This document shows, piece after piece, positions 1-9,869 of a DNA stretch of 31,238 bases. Under the pieces are notes generated by a model, which made no database searches, had not been told where the DNA came from, and was given only the letters and a program-made list of their open reading frames with translations. This DNA comes from Nemertoderma westbladi (Eukaryota > Xenacoelomorpha > Nemertodermatida > Nemertodermatidae), in assembly GCA_032718475.1 (NCBI GenBank), contig JAUCBJ010001407.1, positions 1 through 31,238 on the forward strand. The letters run 5' to 3'. Numbering within the stretch: position 1 is the first letter of the stretch; each line of letters opens with the position of its first letter. The translations under genes and the position numbers were made by a program.

Positions 1-769
1 TTAAATTATAGAGCGTATAACTGTTATCGGTGCAACTCCGTTCAGTCTTGCATTATCGGTTCAACATACATTGTTGTGCTGCTGTTTGCTGTTGTCATAT
101 TTTGTATCTGTTGGTTGAATATTATTTGGATAACATCTATAAAGAACCCAAATTTCCCAATTTTCTTGATACACTACAGGTTAGAGAGACGGGTTATATA
201 TAGCGATTGCGACTTATATTATTGTGGTTTGTAGTGAATTTAATGCTATTTGATAAGCACTACATGAGTCCGTTGCTGTTCTCTTTATATATGATAAAAT
301 TCATTGACGGTCGGCAAATTAGTGAGCAGTATTGTGTGTTACCGGTAGTGTGCATGATTGTGACTGATAACTAAGCATTTCCTAAAGAATGCGCCTCATA
401 CGTGAATCATAAGCCTTACCGACTTACCGTTGTGATTAGTATAAGTCATATCTCTGTTTACCTAGATAGAGCGCCACGTCCTAAAGGAACTGTTAATATT
501 TCCCGAAAGTGAATAATATTAGTCAGAAATTATTTATTAACGATCAATCGAATAATACAGTAAGCTTACACTGCAATAATAATCTAAGCCCTCAGAATCC
601 AGTCTCCCGGGTATATCCAGCGGGTGAATGGACGCGCACTAGGCTGGCTTCTGCTAATGTTGTGTTTATTGGTATTAAATATTTGTCAACTTCTAAAGTC
701 TATTTATAAACCAAAAGACATATAAATTTTGGCAGGTTAAACTGCTAAAGGTCTTCAAAAGCGCGTACA
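1..769. repeat. LTR-like repeat L, copy 1 (3' part; begins outside the window)
   Basis: This stretch is a diverged direct repeat of 8705-9467. Long shared blocks include the AATTTTCTTGATACACTACA region near 160, AGCGCCACGTCCTAAAGGAA near 470 and ATAAATTTTGGCAGGTTAAA near 723. Similarity ends at GCGCG(T/A)ACA (769 here, 9467 in copy 2), so the repeat ends in CA as an LTR does. Between the blocks there are many substitutions and indels, with roughly one base in five or six differing by eye, so the two copies are not recent duplicates. The 66-aa frame at 509-709 starts at GTG, lies wholly inside this repeat and is not a gene. Whether this copy pairs with the Gypsy element to its right or belongs to another insertion is unresolved. 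Confidence 0.75.
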
Positions 770-1018
770 GAGGGTGAGAAGTGAGTTATTAGCCAATGGG
801 GGGAAAGCATCGACTGAGTAGTGCAATGCGGCCAACAGTGCAATATATATTATCATTCGTTGTGCTAATTCATGAACTCTAATTACCGTCTCCGTCTGCT
901 GTCAGCAATATATTATCATTTACCGGTACACTACATCAAACATCAACTATTCGTGCTATTATAATTTATTATATTATATCCTTGAGCCTATATACACCGA
1001 TTAATCAATAACTCAGAA
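770..1018. other. non-coding gap between repeat L and the repeated module
   Basis: AT-rich sequence with scattered ACCGGTA motifs. No open frame, tRNA or recognisable element was seen. Confidence 0.5.
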
Positions 1019-1095
1019 CTCTTTCACATACACACGGCGGGGACGCGTAGATTAAAAACCGGATAAACCGGGATCCTCAGTGGATCCCGTCACAC
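1019..1095. repeat. repeated ~75-bp module with terminal hairpin, copy 1
   Basis: The sequence from CTCTTTCAC through CACACGGCGGGGACGCGTA to GATCCCGTCACAC recurs at 27210-27280. Near its right end CGGGATCC (1069-1076) pairs with GGATCCCG (1082-1089). In the second copy the arm is shortened on both sides but still pairs. Right of GTCACAC the two loci share nothing: here it abuts a 5'-truncated LINE, there an exon-like sequence. This looks like the end of an unrecognised mobile element. Left of the module the loci are only weakly similar. Confidence 0.55.
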
Positions 1096-1974
1096 ATGTC
1101 CTTAGATCATCATAATGATGATGGGGTGATGATAACTCCACCTACTGGCTCTAGAAGTCGAGGAAATCCTGCCAAGTACCTAACTGATCTAGACTTTGCT
1201 GATGACTTAGGAGTACTCTCAGAATCACTAGAGGGAGCCCAATGGCTCCTCAGCTCATTAGAACATGCTGCTTCTAGTGTTGGTCTTTCTATTAACTCCA
1301 GAAAGACCAAAATTTTGACAGTTAACTTTGAAAGTCCTCAGCAAGTCTCTGATCGGATGAGCATAAGCTCAAAAGATGGTATGCTTGAGCATGTGGATGA
1401 CTTCTGTTACCTGGGATCATGGATCCGGGAGTCAGGTGAGGACCTTCGAATACGTAAGGGAAAGGCATGGGCAGCCTTGAATAGGCTTTCCAGGATTTGG
1501 AAGTCACCGAGAATTAATCGGAAACTTAAGGTCCGATTATTTAGAGCAGCAGTAGTTCCAGTACTCCTCTATGGGAGTCCATGCTGGGCTCTAACTGCTG
1601 AGGACATCAAATCTCTGGATGGCACATTCACAAGAATGCTACGCCGGGTTCATTGTGTCAAGTACAATGCACACATCTCCAACCAGACACTATATAACAT
1701 TGGAGGTGTCTCATTGGTTCCCCCAAGCTTGACACTAGAACAAAATCGCCTCCGCTTTGCAGGACATTGCTTTCGCCGAGAGGACCAGCCAGTGCATAAT
1801 CTTGTACTTTGGCAGCCTCATGGAGTGAATAAGCATGGTGGACAGCCCATGACTTTCTTGAGACGCATCTTAAAGGACACTGGCCTTGAAGGTGTGGATG
1901 ATCTAGCAAATGTCATGGGTGATAGGGAGTTGTGGCGGTGCAATTTTGTCGATAAGCCGGCACAGCATTCTTAA
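1096..1974 (+). pseudogene. LINE (non-LTR retrotransposon) reverse transcriptase fragment, 5'-truncated
   Basis: The 292-residue open frame is the C-terminal half of a LINE reverse transcriptase. It has the catalytic box FADD at residues 34-37, the downstream LSINSRKTK block (64-72), YLGSWI (105-110), RLSRIW, LLYGSPCWAL (157-166), RMLRRV and RLRFAGHC (218-225) of the RT thumb and C-terminal region. The ATG at 1096 is not a true start: the copy at 21319 continues upstream in frame through an LQGDTLAPFLF box. The endonuclease and fingers are absent, so this is a typical 5'-truncated insertion that abuts the 1019-1095 module. The frame is open for 879 bp and closely matches the second copy at 20881-21518, so it is young. 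The pattern fits RTE/Jockey-group LINEs; the exact clade is not certain. Confidence 0.88.
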
Positions 1975-2013
1975 AAATGCAGCTGCAATGCAGCATGCCG
2001 ATCCTAGTAGTAG

Positions 2014-2151
2014 TACGCAGATGACCTGGCAATTTACGGCTCCCCCCTATCAGATGTCCAGTCAGCACTTGATAAGTTTTCTGAATATTGCGACGAAAAC
2101 CATTTAAGAGTGAACATAGGAAAAACAAAGGGCAATGAAATCAGGGCGTAA
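2014..2151 (+). pseudogene. second, unrelated LINE reverse transcriptase remnant (YADD box)
   Basis: Frame 2014-2151 reads YADDLAIYGSPLSDVQ and then, about 20 residues on, LRVNIGKTKG before a stop. YADD followed by a ...VN..KTK block at that spacing is the palm motif and next conserved block of LINE reverse transcriptases. Three TAG codons lie directly upstream in frame, so only about 40 residues survive. The sequence differs from the 1096-1974 LINE, so this is a separate old insertion. Confidence 0.7.
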
Positions 2152-2270
2152 CCGCACCCACGTAAGAAAAGTTCGGGGCTTTTAATTTAAATTATGGTGC
2201 GGCATTGCAAAATATGCGTCCACAACCAATGTATTGAACCCGATAGATTACCCTGATTCAGCCCTGATAA

Positions 2271-2486
2271 ATGTTAAATATCTTGCCGGCAATCGACGCA
2301 GAGTCGCATTCGAATGGTTACCACCACAAGCTGTGCACCAAGTCGAATTGCGGGAGACCCACAGATAACTGTCTTTGTAAATATTGTAACTCCACCGCCA
2401 CTGACATCTCCCACGCTCCTGGTTGCGCCCATTTTAGTGAGCATCAACATCCACTCCATTTAGCTTTTTATTTAAATAATTTATAA
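2271..2486 (+). pseudogene. Cys/His-containing open frame, possibly a LINE C-terminus
   Basis: A 71-residue frame contains LCKYCNSTATDISHAPGCAH, which has the spacing C-X2-C-X8-H-X4-C. Many LINE proteins end in a similar Cys/His knuckle, and the YADD remnant lies just upstream in the same orientation, so this may be the C-terminal end of that decayed element. The intervening 120 bp is interrupted by stops. This could equally be a chance frame. Confidence 0.25.
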
Positions 2487-3644
2487 TTATATATGAAATA
2501 TATTTTATTACGTATTCTATATTTTATTTACCGTTACAAATGTGTATATTTTCCTATCTCTTTTATCCGTTGGATAATTAAACGCTAATTATTAATTTTA
2601 AAATGGTCGATTTAGTTGTGCTACAGTAGAGACATGTTTTAAATTTTAAGGCCAAATTATTCAGTATTAGCTACTGTATGGCCTATTGGCCTGTATTCAC
2701 AAGTCAAGACTTCGACCTAATCGTGATGCGATAGATTGCTACGTATCTGCGAATAATTATTTTTTAGGCTTGTTTTTAGTGGTGTTATGGCATTTATGGG
2801 TCTCATTTTGACTCCTTGTACAGAATTTAGTTGGACAATAATCACATTTTAAGACCAAATCATCACTTTTGCAGTTGCAGTTATGGTGTATATTTCATAT
2901 TACAAGTCTAACATCTTTTTGTTCCCATTGCGCGGTGATATATAACACAGCATTCGATGAAGCTTTCTCAATAATGTATAATTTTAGTGGTGGTATTTGA
3001 CGCATTTTGGGCTCATTGGAAACTGCAATAATGGTTTACTTAGACCCATACATCAATAACACCACTAAAAAAAGACTACAATGAGAAACGCTTCTTAGAA
3101 TGCTTTGCTACTAACTAACAATATGTAAATATCTTGTTGCAAAACGTCTTATCGTGACCTTAAAACTTATAAATTTTCCGGTTTCACCGGTAATTTTTCA
3201 CGATTTTGGCATATTGTGGTCGGGGGGATGATACGTGGTTGCGTCAATGCTGACGGTTGGTTATATACAGTTTGGAACGGTTACGTCATAGCCTACTATA
3301 CACATAGCTGGGTACAAAAATAGCCAAGAAAATGCCGCAATTACATTATTATCTCTGATATATCGATAATTGCGAAGAATTTAAGGAATATGGCCAATTG
3401 ATACGTCACGTTGATCGTGATGGTTTAATAGAGCCTACAGACTGGTTGGTGTATCTGACTGAAAGATCTGGAGTTGAGAGCTATATACTGTATTATTAAC
3501 CATTCCTATCCAATAGGATCGTACCGCATTATCACAGTATTAACAGCATATCCATATAACAAATACTACAGTTAGTAGTTGCCAAAAAGGCAAAAGCCTA
3601 AACCGGGTCCTGAGTCTCTTTACTCTCACAGTCAGTCTCTATCA
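2487..3644. other. AT-rich non-coding stretch left of the Gypsy stop codon
   Basis: This contains the inverted repeat 2772-3073. At 3368-3499 there is a 43-codon stop-bounded frame that is coding-like but has no ATG and no recognised relative. A Gypsy-type 3' LTR would be expected somewhere here or beyond, but no sequence between 2500 and 3640 matches the right flank of the Gypsy frame. No polypurine tract in element orientation was found. Confidence 0.5.
2772..3073. repeat. imperfect inverted repeat (~32-bp arms), MITE-like
   Basis: 2772-2803 (containing TTTTAGTGGTGTTAT and TATGGGTCT) is the near reverse complement of 3042-3073, with one gap and a few mismatches. A third, looser copy of the same block lies in direct orientation at about 2983-3020. 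The whole is ~300 bp and could be a small non-autonomous element. No clear target-site duplication was recognised. Confidence 0.5.
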
Positions 3645-6600
3645 TCAATCCCTATCTTTGTTACGTAGCAGAGGGACATCCAGAACATAGTCTTTAAGGT
3701 ATCCAGGAAGAGTGCGATTGCGAGTGGGTCGAGGCGGATTCTCTGGAGCGTTGTCATCAGTATCTGTTGGAGGTTGCTGAGATGATCGGGAGCATCCTTG
3801 AGTTTGCTGGCCCTTTGTTGTGGGTGGAGGGCCCCAGACCCATGTTGACGAGCGCTGATCAGGTATTTCATAGTGGAACGGCTTCACGTCATCGATATGA
3901 CGGCGTCGGGTTCTGCCATCCACTGCCTTCACGAGAACTCCGTTACCTTGTTGTTCTACTACAGTGTAGGGGGTTGACTCATATTTTGTATCGAATTTAT
4001 GTTTGCGGGCTCGATTACGTATGAGCACCTGACAACCTGGTGTCAAGTAGGTGGATTTGCAGTGCCTGGAGGCATTTGCTTTATCCGTTCGACGGTGCTT
4101 CTGTTCGCGGTCATGTTCCCGAGCGTCGTTGACCTGTTGATCGGAAATGGACTTCCATGGGAAGCTGGAGCGGTATCCGTGTCGGAGGAGAACGTCGCCT
4201 GGGGCAACACCAGTTGCAGTATGGGGGGTAGAACGGTAGTTGGCCAGGGTTTGTGATAAGGCTTCTTTCAGTGGTTGTCTGTTGTTGTGAGCTATTTTCA
4301 TGGCCTTGCCGAGGGGCTTCATAAAGGTTTCAGAGGGGTTTCCCTGCGGGTGGTATTCATACACTTTCGTGTGGGATATGCCCCGCTGGCGGGAGAAAGT
4401 TGTGAACTCCTTTGAATTAAACGGGGGCCCATTATCTGAACGATGGGTTTCTGGGTTACCAAAGTTGTCATAGATATCGCCCAAGGCAGTGAGAACAGGC
4501 GCTGATGAAGTGGAGGGTACAATGGTGGCTGCTGGAAATCTTGAGAGTGAGTCTTGAGCTACAAGCACATGTTGTCCTGTTGGCATAGGTCCAAACAGGT
4601 CAATATTAACCTCTTGCCATGCATGATCCGGTGTGTGCTGGGCTGAGTGTGGTGCCGTGTATCCCTTGTTAGTGAAGAGCTGGCATCCTTTGCAGCTGGC
4701 GACTTTGGATTCCACCATACAATTGAGGTCAGGAAACCAAAAATGTGTGCGTAGGCGTCTTTTTAGAGCTGCTGATCCAGGGTGTCCTCCTTGATGAGCC
4801 TTCTCGATTGCCTGCATCCACAGTTTTTCCGGTAGTATGATGCGATCTTCTTTTAAGAGCAATTCAGTATCCGAGAGTGAAATTGTTGCAAAGAAGGGGC
4901 GATATGGTTTCAGTTCATGACAGCTCCGTGAGATGTATCCCTTCTGAAGCGCTGCAGCCAGCAGTTGTAGAGTGTGATCCTGTTTGGTTTCATTGATAAT
5001 CTTCTCCATGGCAATAGCTTCAGTGTATGGTGAGAGCTGCAGAAACCAAATAGTTTTCTCCAGCTCCAATGTTTCGTCCTGCCATGATTTTGGTGTTTCA
5101 TTCCATGGGAGTGCCCTTCGTGAGAGGTAGTCAGCTGGGTTGTCCTGGCCTGAACGCCAAATAACCTGATAAGGAACATCTTGGTGTCGTAATAGAATTC
5201 TTTCAGTGCGAACCGAGCCCCTGCGCTTTCCCGCAAATATGCTAATCAGCGGTTTGTGATCCGTATATACTGAGATGGTTGGCCCCCCTACAAGATATTG
5301 GCGGTAGCGACGCAAACCAAAGTCGATGGCCAGAGCCTCCAGGTCAAGCTGGGGGTAGCGTCGTTCTACTGGTGTAGTGGTACGGCTCGCGCATGCCACC
5401 ATGTGTGGTGATGATGATGAATGGCCTTGGCATAATATGACTGACAGCCCCGTCTGATGTGCATCTACAAATAGGTATGTTGGCAGAGTGGGATCGAAGA
5501 AACGGAGGGATGACTGCTCACTGAGAAGGCATCGTAGGTGTTGAAATTCTGCTTGGCAGGCTGCAGACCATTTGAAGCGCTTGTGCTTGAGGGTGAGTGA
5601 CCTCAGGTGTTTCGTCTGCCGGGAGAGGTTCGGGATGAAGTCGGAGTAGGACTGTACCAATGACAAGAATGACATTACCTCATATTTGTTGCGTGGTGCT
5701 GGGGCCTGTCGTAACGCCTCTATCTTTGATGGATCGGGGCGGACTCCTTCTTTGGAGAGGATCATACCCCAGAATGGTATCTCCTGCTGGAAGAAGTGGC
5801 ACTTGTCTGGGTTGAGAGTAAGGTTGGCATCTGATATGATCCGAAGTGTTTGTTCCAAGGCAGCTGCATGATCGGAGACTGTCAATGTGGCCACAATAAG
5901 GTCATCATGAATGACATAAGCTCCGGATACAGACGCGAACAAGGGCTGTAGAGCCCGATTTAACTCCCCTGAAGCAGGTTTGGTGCCCATTGTTAGGCGG
6001 TTGTAGTGCCATAATTGATCACCATCGCTAAATACCGTGATTTGTCGACTTTCCGGAGCGAGTTCTAGCTGATGGAACGCAGATTTGAAGTCCAACTTGC
6101 TGAAAACCATTGAGCCGCCGACTTGTGTCAGAATATCTTCGGGCCTGGGGATAGGTACCTTAGTATCTTTAATGGCCTTATTGGCATTTCTCATATCAAT
6201 AGTGACTCGCACACTACCATTGTCCTTGGGGGCGAGGACAACATTGGACACCCATGGTGCGGGCCCTTCATGCTTTTCAATTATTCCTGCATGTTCCATT
6301 GCCTTGAGTTCTTGCTGAAGACGGGAGCGAAGGTGGAATGGGACTGGACGCATAGGGGATGCTATTGGAGGGATAGATTCATCAGTGTGCAGTTTTACTA
6401 GATGGTTACAAAGTTTGCCAACGCCAGTGAATATATGAGCATATGGTCGGATATCCATGTGGTGGGCACAGCTGTTGAACAGGTGAGCTATACTACCATT
6501 CGTATCGTCTGTCGTTTCAGTGCGATTTATTGTAGTATATGGGAGTGAATCGGTATGGTCTTCATGGTTGAGGGTGATTATGCTTAGCGCTTCTGACGCA

Positions 6601-7988
6601 GGGCCACTTAGCAGCGTTTCCACATTCCCACGAACCACGTAGAATCGTATATTGGCAACTGACTTACCACACATAACTGGCCCGACGTAGTAACCAAGAC
6701 AAGCAAGCTTGCGAGAGCCATACGGTTTCAGACAGAGCTTTGTCTTTTGTAGTGGTAGGTCTAACTTGGCAGCTGTTGCCTGAGACATGACTGAAACGTC
6801 CGCACCTGTATCCGCAAAAGCTCGTACTGTGGCTTCTTTGACTACTATCTCCACCAAGTAGCGCGATTTGGCAGTATGCTTTTTACGATTACTTGATCGG
6901 TGGATGGTTCTCGTATAGCGAACGTGAGAGATGAAGCGGCATTTGGCTCCTTTGGGACGGCGGCGGTAACTCTCAGAGTCGCTGTTGGGGCTGGCTGACC
7001 CCTCCTCCTCGGACAGAGCCGATTCACTGGATGAGGTATCAGAGCTGTTTGATAGTTCATCCCGGATGCGGCGTGTGTTGGATTTATGCAACTTCTGGTG
7101 TCTAGATAGTTTACCCTCAGCATGTTTAGTGTTGTATGATTGACAGGCCTTCGATCCTTTCAGGTGGCCCGTTACACCACAAAGATAGCACTGACGCTTA
7201 CGAGCAAAGCACGTAGCGTCCCCTGGGCAGCTTCGGGAGTTACAATTGATACAACGAGTATCGTTGTGTGCTGGCCTTGAGCCAGTTGTACTGAGCTTCT
7301 GTTGGGCTTTTGCCTTTTTGGAATAGGGACCAGGACGATGCATACGATAAACATCAGCTGCAGGTCTGTCATTCTTGGATCGACCCTGCGCTTCAGCAAT
7401 TCGTTCTGCTCCTATAGAGGCCGCCTGTAATCGTCTTCCATTAGCTATTAGGTCTGGTAGATCCCACTGCTCTTTGAGCACATTATTTTGAATGTCGGAG
7501 TGTGTTGTACCCACTACGATCTGGTCGCGTATTAATATGTTGCGCACTGTACATCTATCTGAGCAGGAAAAATCACAACTTTGGGCTTCATGCTTAACTC
7601 TATTAGCAAACATATCAAATGATTCTCCGGGATTCTGCCTGAGAGAGTAAAACTCAAAGTTGGCGATGGTCGTGTTGCGCGTAGGTTTGTAACGTGTCTT
7701 CAAGACATCAATCATTTCCGTGAAGGCCACTGTATCTCGTCGGTCAGTGGGGACCGAATCTTCAAAGTCGCGTTGTAAATTGCGGCTCGCAAATTTACCT
7801 AAAAAGTATTTGCGCTTATTCTGTTCGTGCCAGTTGACTCGCTGTTGATCAGTCGCTGCTTCCGTCTCTGGGGGTTCCTTAGTAATAGACATGTATTCAT
7901 AGTGGAAGTTGGCTATGAATTCCGAAAACGCATCGTATAAGTTGGTCGAATGATCAGCGGGATCAAATTTTATGATGTTGGAAGCCAT
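3645..7988 (-). CDS. Ty3/Gypsy LTR retrotransposon Gag-Pol polyprotein (intact single frame)
   Basis: One uninterrupted 1,447-aa frame carries everything for retrotransposition except an envelope. The first ~240 residues are Gag. A Cys/His cluster at 246-282 is the nucleocapsid zinc region. Protease has FADTGADVSVM at 391-401, with catalytic D393 in the D-T-G triad. Reverse transcriptase spans about 575-760, with KLDFKSAFHQ (catalytic D633) and YVIHDD (D695, D696). RNase H has candidate catalytic D842, E884 and D910. Integrase has an HHCC zinc site (H1065, H1069, C1099, C1102) and a DDE core D1130, D1185, E1220 with the expected 35-residue D-to-E spacing, then a GPY/F-like stretch near 1340. 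The order PR-RT-RH-IN defines Ty3/Gypsy. ATG 7986-7988 is the first methionine of the open frame. All catalytic residues looked for are present and there is no frameshift, so the element is young or under selection. Gag and Pol share one frame. The flanking L repeats are too diverged to be an obvious recent LTR pair. Confidence 0.95.
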   Translation of the reverse strand: MASNIIKFDPADHSTNLYDAFSEFIANFHYEYMSITKEPPETEAATDQQRVNWHEQNKRKYFLGKFASRNLQRDFEDSVPTDRRDTVAFTEMIDVLKTRYKPTRNTTIANFEFYSLRQNPGESFDMFANRVKHEAQSCDFSCSDRCTVRNILIRDQIVVGTTHSDIQNNVLKEQWDLPDLIANGRRLQAASIGAERIAEAQGRSKNDRPAADVYRMHRPGPYSKKAKAQQKLSTTGSRPAHNDTRCINCNSRSCPGDATCFARKRQCYLCGVTGHLKGSKACQSYNTKHAEGKLSRHQKLHKSNTRRIRDELSNSSDTSSSESALSEEEGSASPNSDSESYRRRPKGAKCRFISHVRYTRTIHRSSNRKKHTAKSRYLVEIVVKEATVRAFADTGADVSVMSQATAAKLDLPLQKTKLCLKPYGSRKLACLGYYVGPVMCGKSVANIRFYVVRGNVETLLSGPASEALSIITLNHEDHTDSLPYTTINRTETTDDTNGSIAHLFNSCAHHMDIRPYAHIFTGVGKLCNHLVKLHTDESIPPIASPMRPVPFHLRSRLQQELKAMEHAGIIEKHEGPAPWVSNVVLAPKDNGSVRVTIDMRNANKAIKDTKVPIPRPEDILTQVGGSMVFSKLDFKSAFHQLELAPESRQITVFSDGDQLWHYNRLTMGTKPASGELNRALQPLFASVSGAYVIHDDLIVATLTVSDHAAALEQTLRIISDANLTLNPDKCHFFQQEIPFWGMILSKEGVRPDPSKIEALRQAPAPRNKYEVMSFLSLVQSYSDFIPNLSRQTKHLRSLTLKHKRFKWSAACQAEFQHLRCLLSEQSSLRFFDPTLPTYLFVDAHQTGLSVILCQGHSSSSPHMVACASRTTTPVERRYPQLDLEALAIDFGLRRYRQYLVGGPTISVYTDHKPLISIFAGKRRGSVRTERILLRHQDVPYQVIWRSGQDNPADYLSRRALPWNETPKSWQDETLELEKTIWFLQLSPYTEAIAMEKIINETKQDHTLQLLAAALQKGYISRSCHELKPYRPFFATISLSDTELLLKEDRIILPEKLWMQAIEKAHQGGHPGSAALKRRLRTHFWFPDLNCMVESKVASCKGCQLFTNKGYTAPHSAQHTPDHAWQEVNIDLFGPMPTGQHVLVAQDSLSRFPAATIVPSTSSAPVLTALGDIYDNFGNPETHRSDNGPPFNSKEFTTFSRQRGISHTKVYEYHPQGNPSETFMKPLGKAMKIAHNNRQPLKEALSQTLANYRSTPHTATGVAPGDVLLRHGYRSSFPWKSISDQQVNDAREHDREQKHRRTDKANASRHCKSTYLTPGCQVLIRNRARKHKFDTKYESTPYTVVEQQGNGVLVKAVDGRTRRRHIDDVKPFHYEIPDQRSSTWVWGPPPTTKGQQTQGCSRSSQQPPTDTDDNAPENPPRPTRNRTLPGYLKDYVLDVPLLRNKDRD

Positions 7989-8003
7989 TTTCCAATATCT
8001 TAG

Positions 8004-8271
8004 TGTGTAAGCTGGTCGTGCGGCGATAAATGAAACCGTGTGGGAGTTTATATTCTCAAGTTTATAACGGGTCGTTCCAATATAAGTTGGCCGATCGTGC
8101 CGTGATATCTAAGCCGTAGAGTGAAGGAGTTTGTGCTCTCAAGTTTATATCGGGTCGTTCCGGTATAAGTTGGTCGGTCGTACGGCGATAACGAGTCTGT
8201 GAAGGAAGTTTATATCGGGTCGTTCCAGTATAAGTTGGTCGGTAGTGCGGCGATAACGGGTCCGTGAAGGA
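8004..8271. repeat. tandem repeats in the 5' leader of the Gypsy element
   Basis: The block GGGTCGTTCC(A/G)(A/G)TATAAGTTGG(T/C)CG recurs with its GTCGTTCC core at 8071, 8154 and 8219 (spacings 83 and 65 bp). A partial unit (AAGCTGGTCGTGCGGCGATAA) lies near 8010. The last 65-bp unit ends at GTGAAGGA, directly against the TGTAAAAGC start of repeat L. Read in element (minus) direction each unit carries GGAACGACCCG; two copies are preceded by T, which resembles a tRNA primer-binding site but is displaced from the LTR edge. The 104-aa minus frame at 8062-8376 is an artefact of this repeat. Confidence 0.75.
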
Positions 8272-9467
8272 TGTAAAAGCTTTTGTGGGATAACTGATTC
8301 GTTTGCCTTGCTGGCCAGTTCCCCCCCCCCGGTCGCTAGAATACTCTAAAAGGGATCTATAGGTAAAATAGTGCAAGCTACCAGCTTATTGGCTGATGGG
8401 CTGTACGAAAGTATCTGGGCTCCGTTTAATCGGCCAACCAGCTTAGGGAGGTTGCCTCAGCCTTGCTGTCCGTATCGGCCAATAGAATTTGAGTGGGCGT
8501 TGATTTTGACCTATCCCAGAGCTACTGAACTGAATTTTCCTATCTCACTGCTCATCCTCTGTGTTGGACGGGAACTTCGGGGAATAAGGGTAGTTGGTAT
8601 CCTCGTATAGTGATTCTAGTCATATGATTTTATATGATTCTGTTGTTGTGTTCCCATTTTTCGCCATAACACCGGCTTTTTGGGAAGAACTCTAGTAAAA
8701 CTGCTTAAATTATCGAAAGTATAACTGTTATCCGACCTAATTACTTATCTGATCTAATTAACTCACTATTAATCATATTGTTTGTACTGTTATTTACCGT
8801 CAGTTATTAATTGTATCTATTTGTTGATGGAAATATTGCTCTTTGGAGAATACGGATAAATCACCCAAAATTCCCAATTTTCTTGATACACTACAGGTTA
8901 GAGAGACAGGCTATATATAACAATTGCGATTTATATTAATGTGGTGTGTATTGAATCTAATGTTATTTAGCAGACCCTACATGAGTCAATTGCTGCTCTC
9001 TTTATGTGTGATCAAATTTACTGACGGTCGGCAGAATAGTGTGCATGATTGTGATTGGTAACAAAGCATTTCCTAAAGAATGCGCCTTATACTTTAATCA
9101 TAAGCAGTATCGTTGCGTTTAGTATAAGTCCTAGTTCTGTTTAAATAGATAGAGCGCCACGTCCTAAAGGAACTGTTAATATTTCCCAAAAGCCAATAAT
9201 ATCTGTCAGAAATTAATTATTAACGATCTATCGAATAATACAGTAGGTTTACACTGCAACCTTACACTGCAATAATAAAATTTAAGCAGCCGAATTCAGC
9301 CTCCCGGGTGTAGATCCATCGGGTGAATGATCGCGCATGGGCTGGCTTCGGTTAATGTTTTGTTTATTAGCATAAAATATTGTCGTATGCTAAAGGTGTT
9401 TTAATTAACTAAAAGACATATAAATTTTGGCAGGTTAAACTGCTAAAGGTCTTCAAAAGCGCGAACA
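8272..9467. repeat. LTR-like repeat L, copy 2 (complete, 1,196 bp)
   Basis: It starts TGTAAAAGCTTTTGTGGGAT and ends AAAAGCGCGAACA, so on either strand it begins TGT and ends ACA, as LTRs do. 8705-9467 matches copy 1 (1-769). 8272 to about 8640 matches copy 3 (16520-16905). It contains a C10 run at 8321-8330. Two readings are possible. It could be the 5' LTR of the minus-strand Gypsy element (ATG 284 bp away), with copy 1 as its 3' LTR. Or it could be the 5' LTR of the plus-strand BEL/Pao element, with copy 3 as a truncated 3' LTR. Neither side shows a canonical TGG primer-binding site next to the edge, and neither pairing has near-identical LTRs. Confidence 0.75.
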
Positions 9468-9534
9468 ATAACAGTTATCTATCTTATTGCAGTAGGCAAT
9501 AAGGTTGCAAAATACCGTAGTGACCGGTAAACCT

Positions 9535-9709
9535 GAACCGGTACTTCTATAGGTCAGTAGGCCCAACTGCCAGAACCGGTACTTCTGTAGGTCAGTAGGC
9601 CCAACTGCCAGAACCGGTACTGCTGTAGGTCCGTAGGTCCAACTGCCAGAACCGGTACTTCTGTAGGTCTGTAGGCCCAACTGTCCTAACCGGTACTGCT
9701 GTATAAGTA
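9535..9709. repeat. 38-bp minisatellite, about 4.5 copies
   Basis: Units start with (G/T)AACCGGTACT at 9535, 9573, 9611, 9649 and 9687, giving an exact 38-bp period. The consensus contains TGTAGGTC(A/T)GTAGGCCCAAC. Units differ at only a few positions. The 75-aa minus frame at 9453-9680 is a by-product. Confidence 0.9.
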
Positions 9710-9869
9710 CATTAGTATTATTCGATTTTGATTATTGTATACCGGTAGGTCTTGGTACTTAATCAGGGAACGGCCGCCCTGATTTTTATTTGAGATTCTA
9801 CTTATTTCTGTCGGTTTTATTTACTAGTAGGCTAATATTGAGCAGAAGGCGTGTGACCCTGCTCAGATT

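Noticed and set aside
3767-6401. Several 60-90-aa plus-strand frames across 3.7-6.4 kb
   Set aside because: All are antisense to the intact Gypsy polyprotein.
8062-8376. 104-aa minus frame and 79-aa plus frame at 8371
   Set aside because: They are generated by the leader tandem repeat and LTR-like repeat, with no coding signature.
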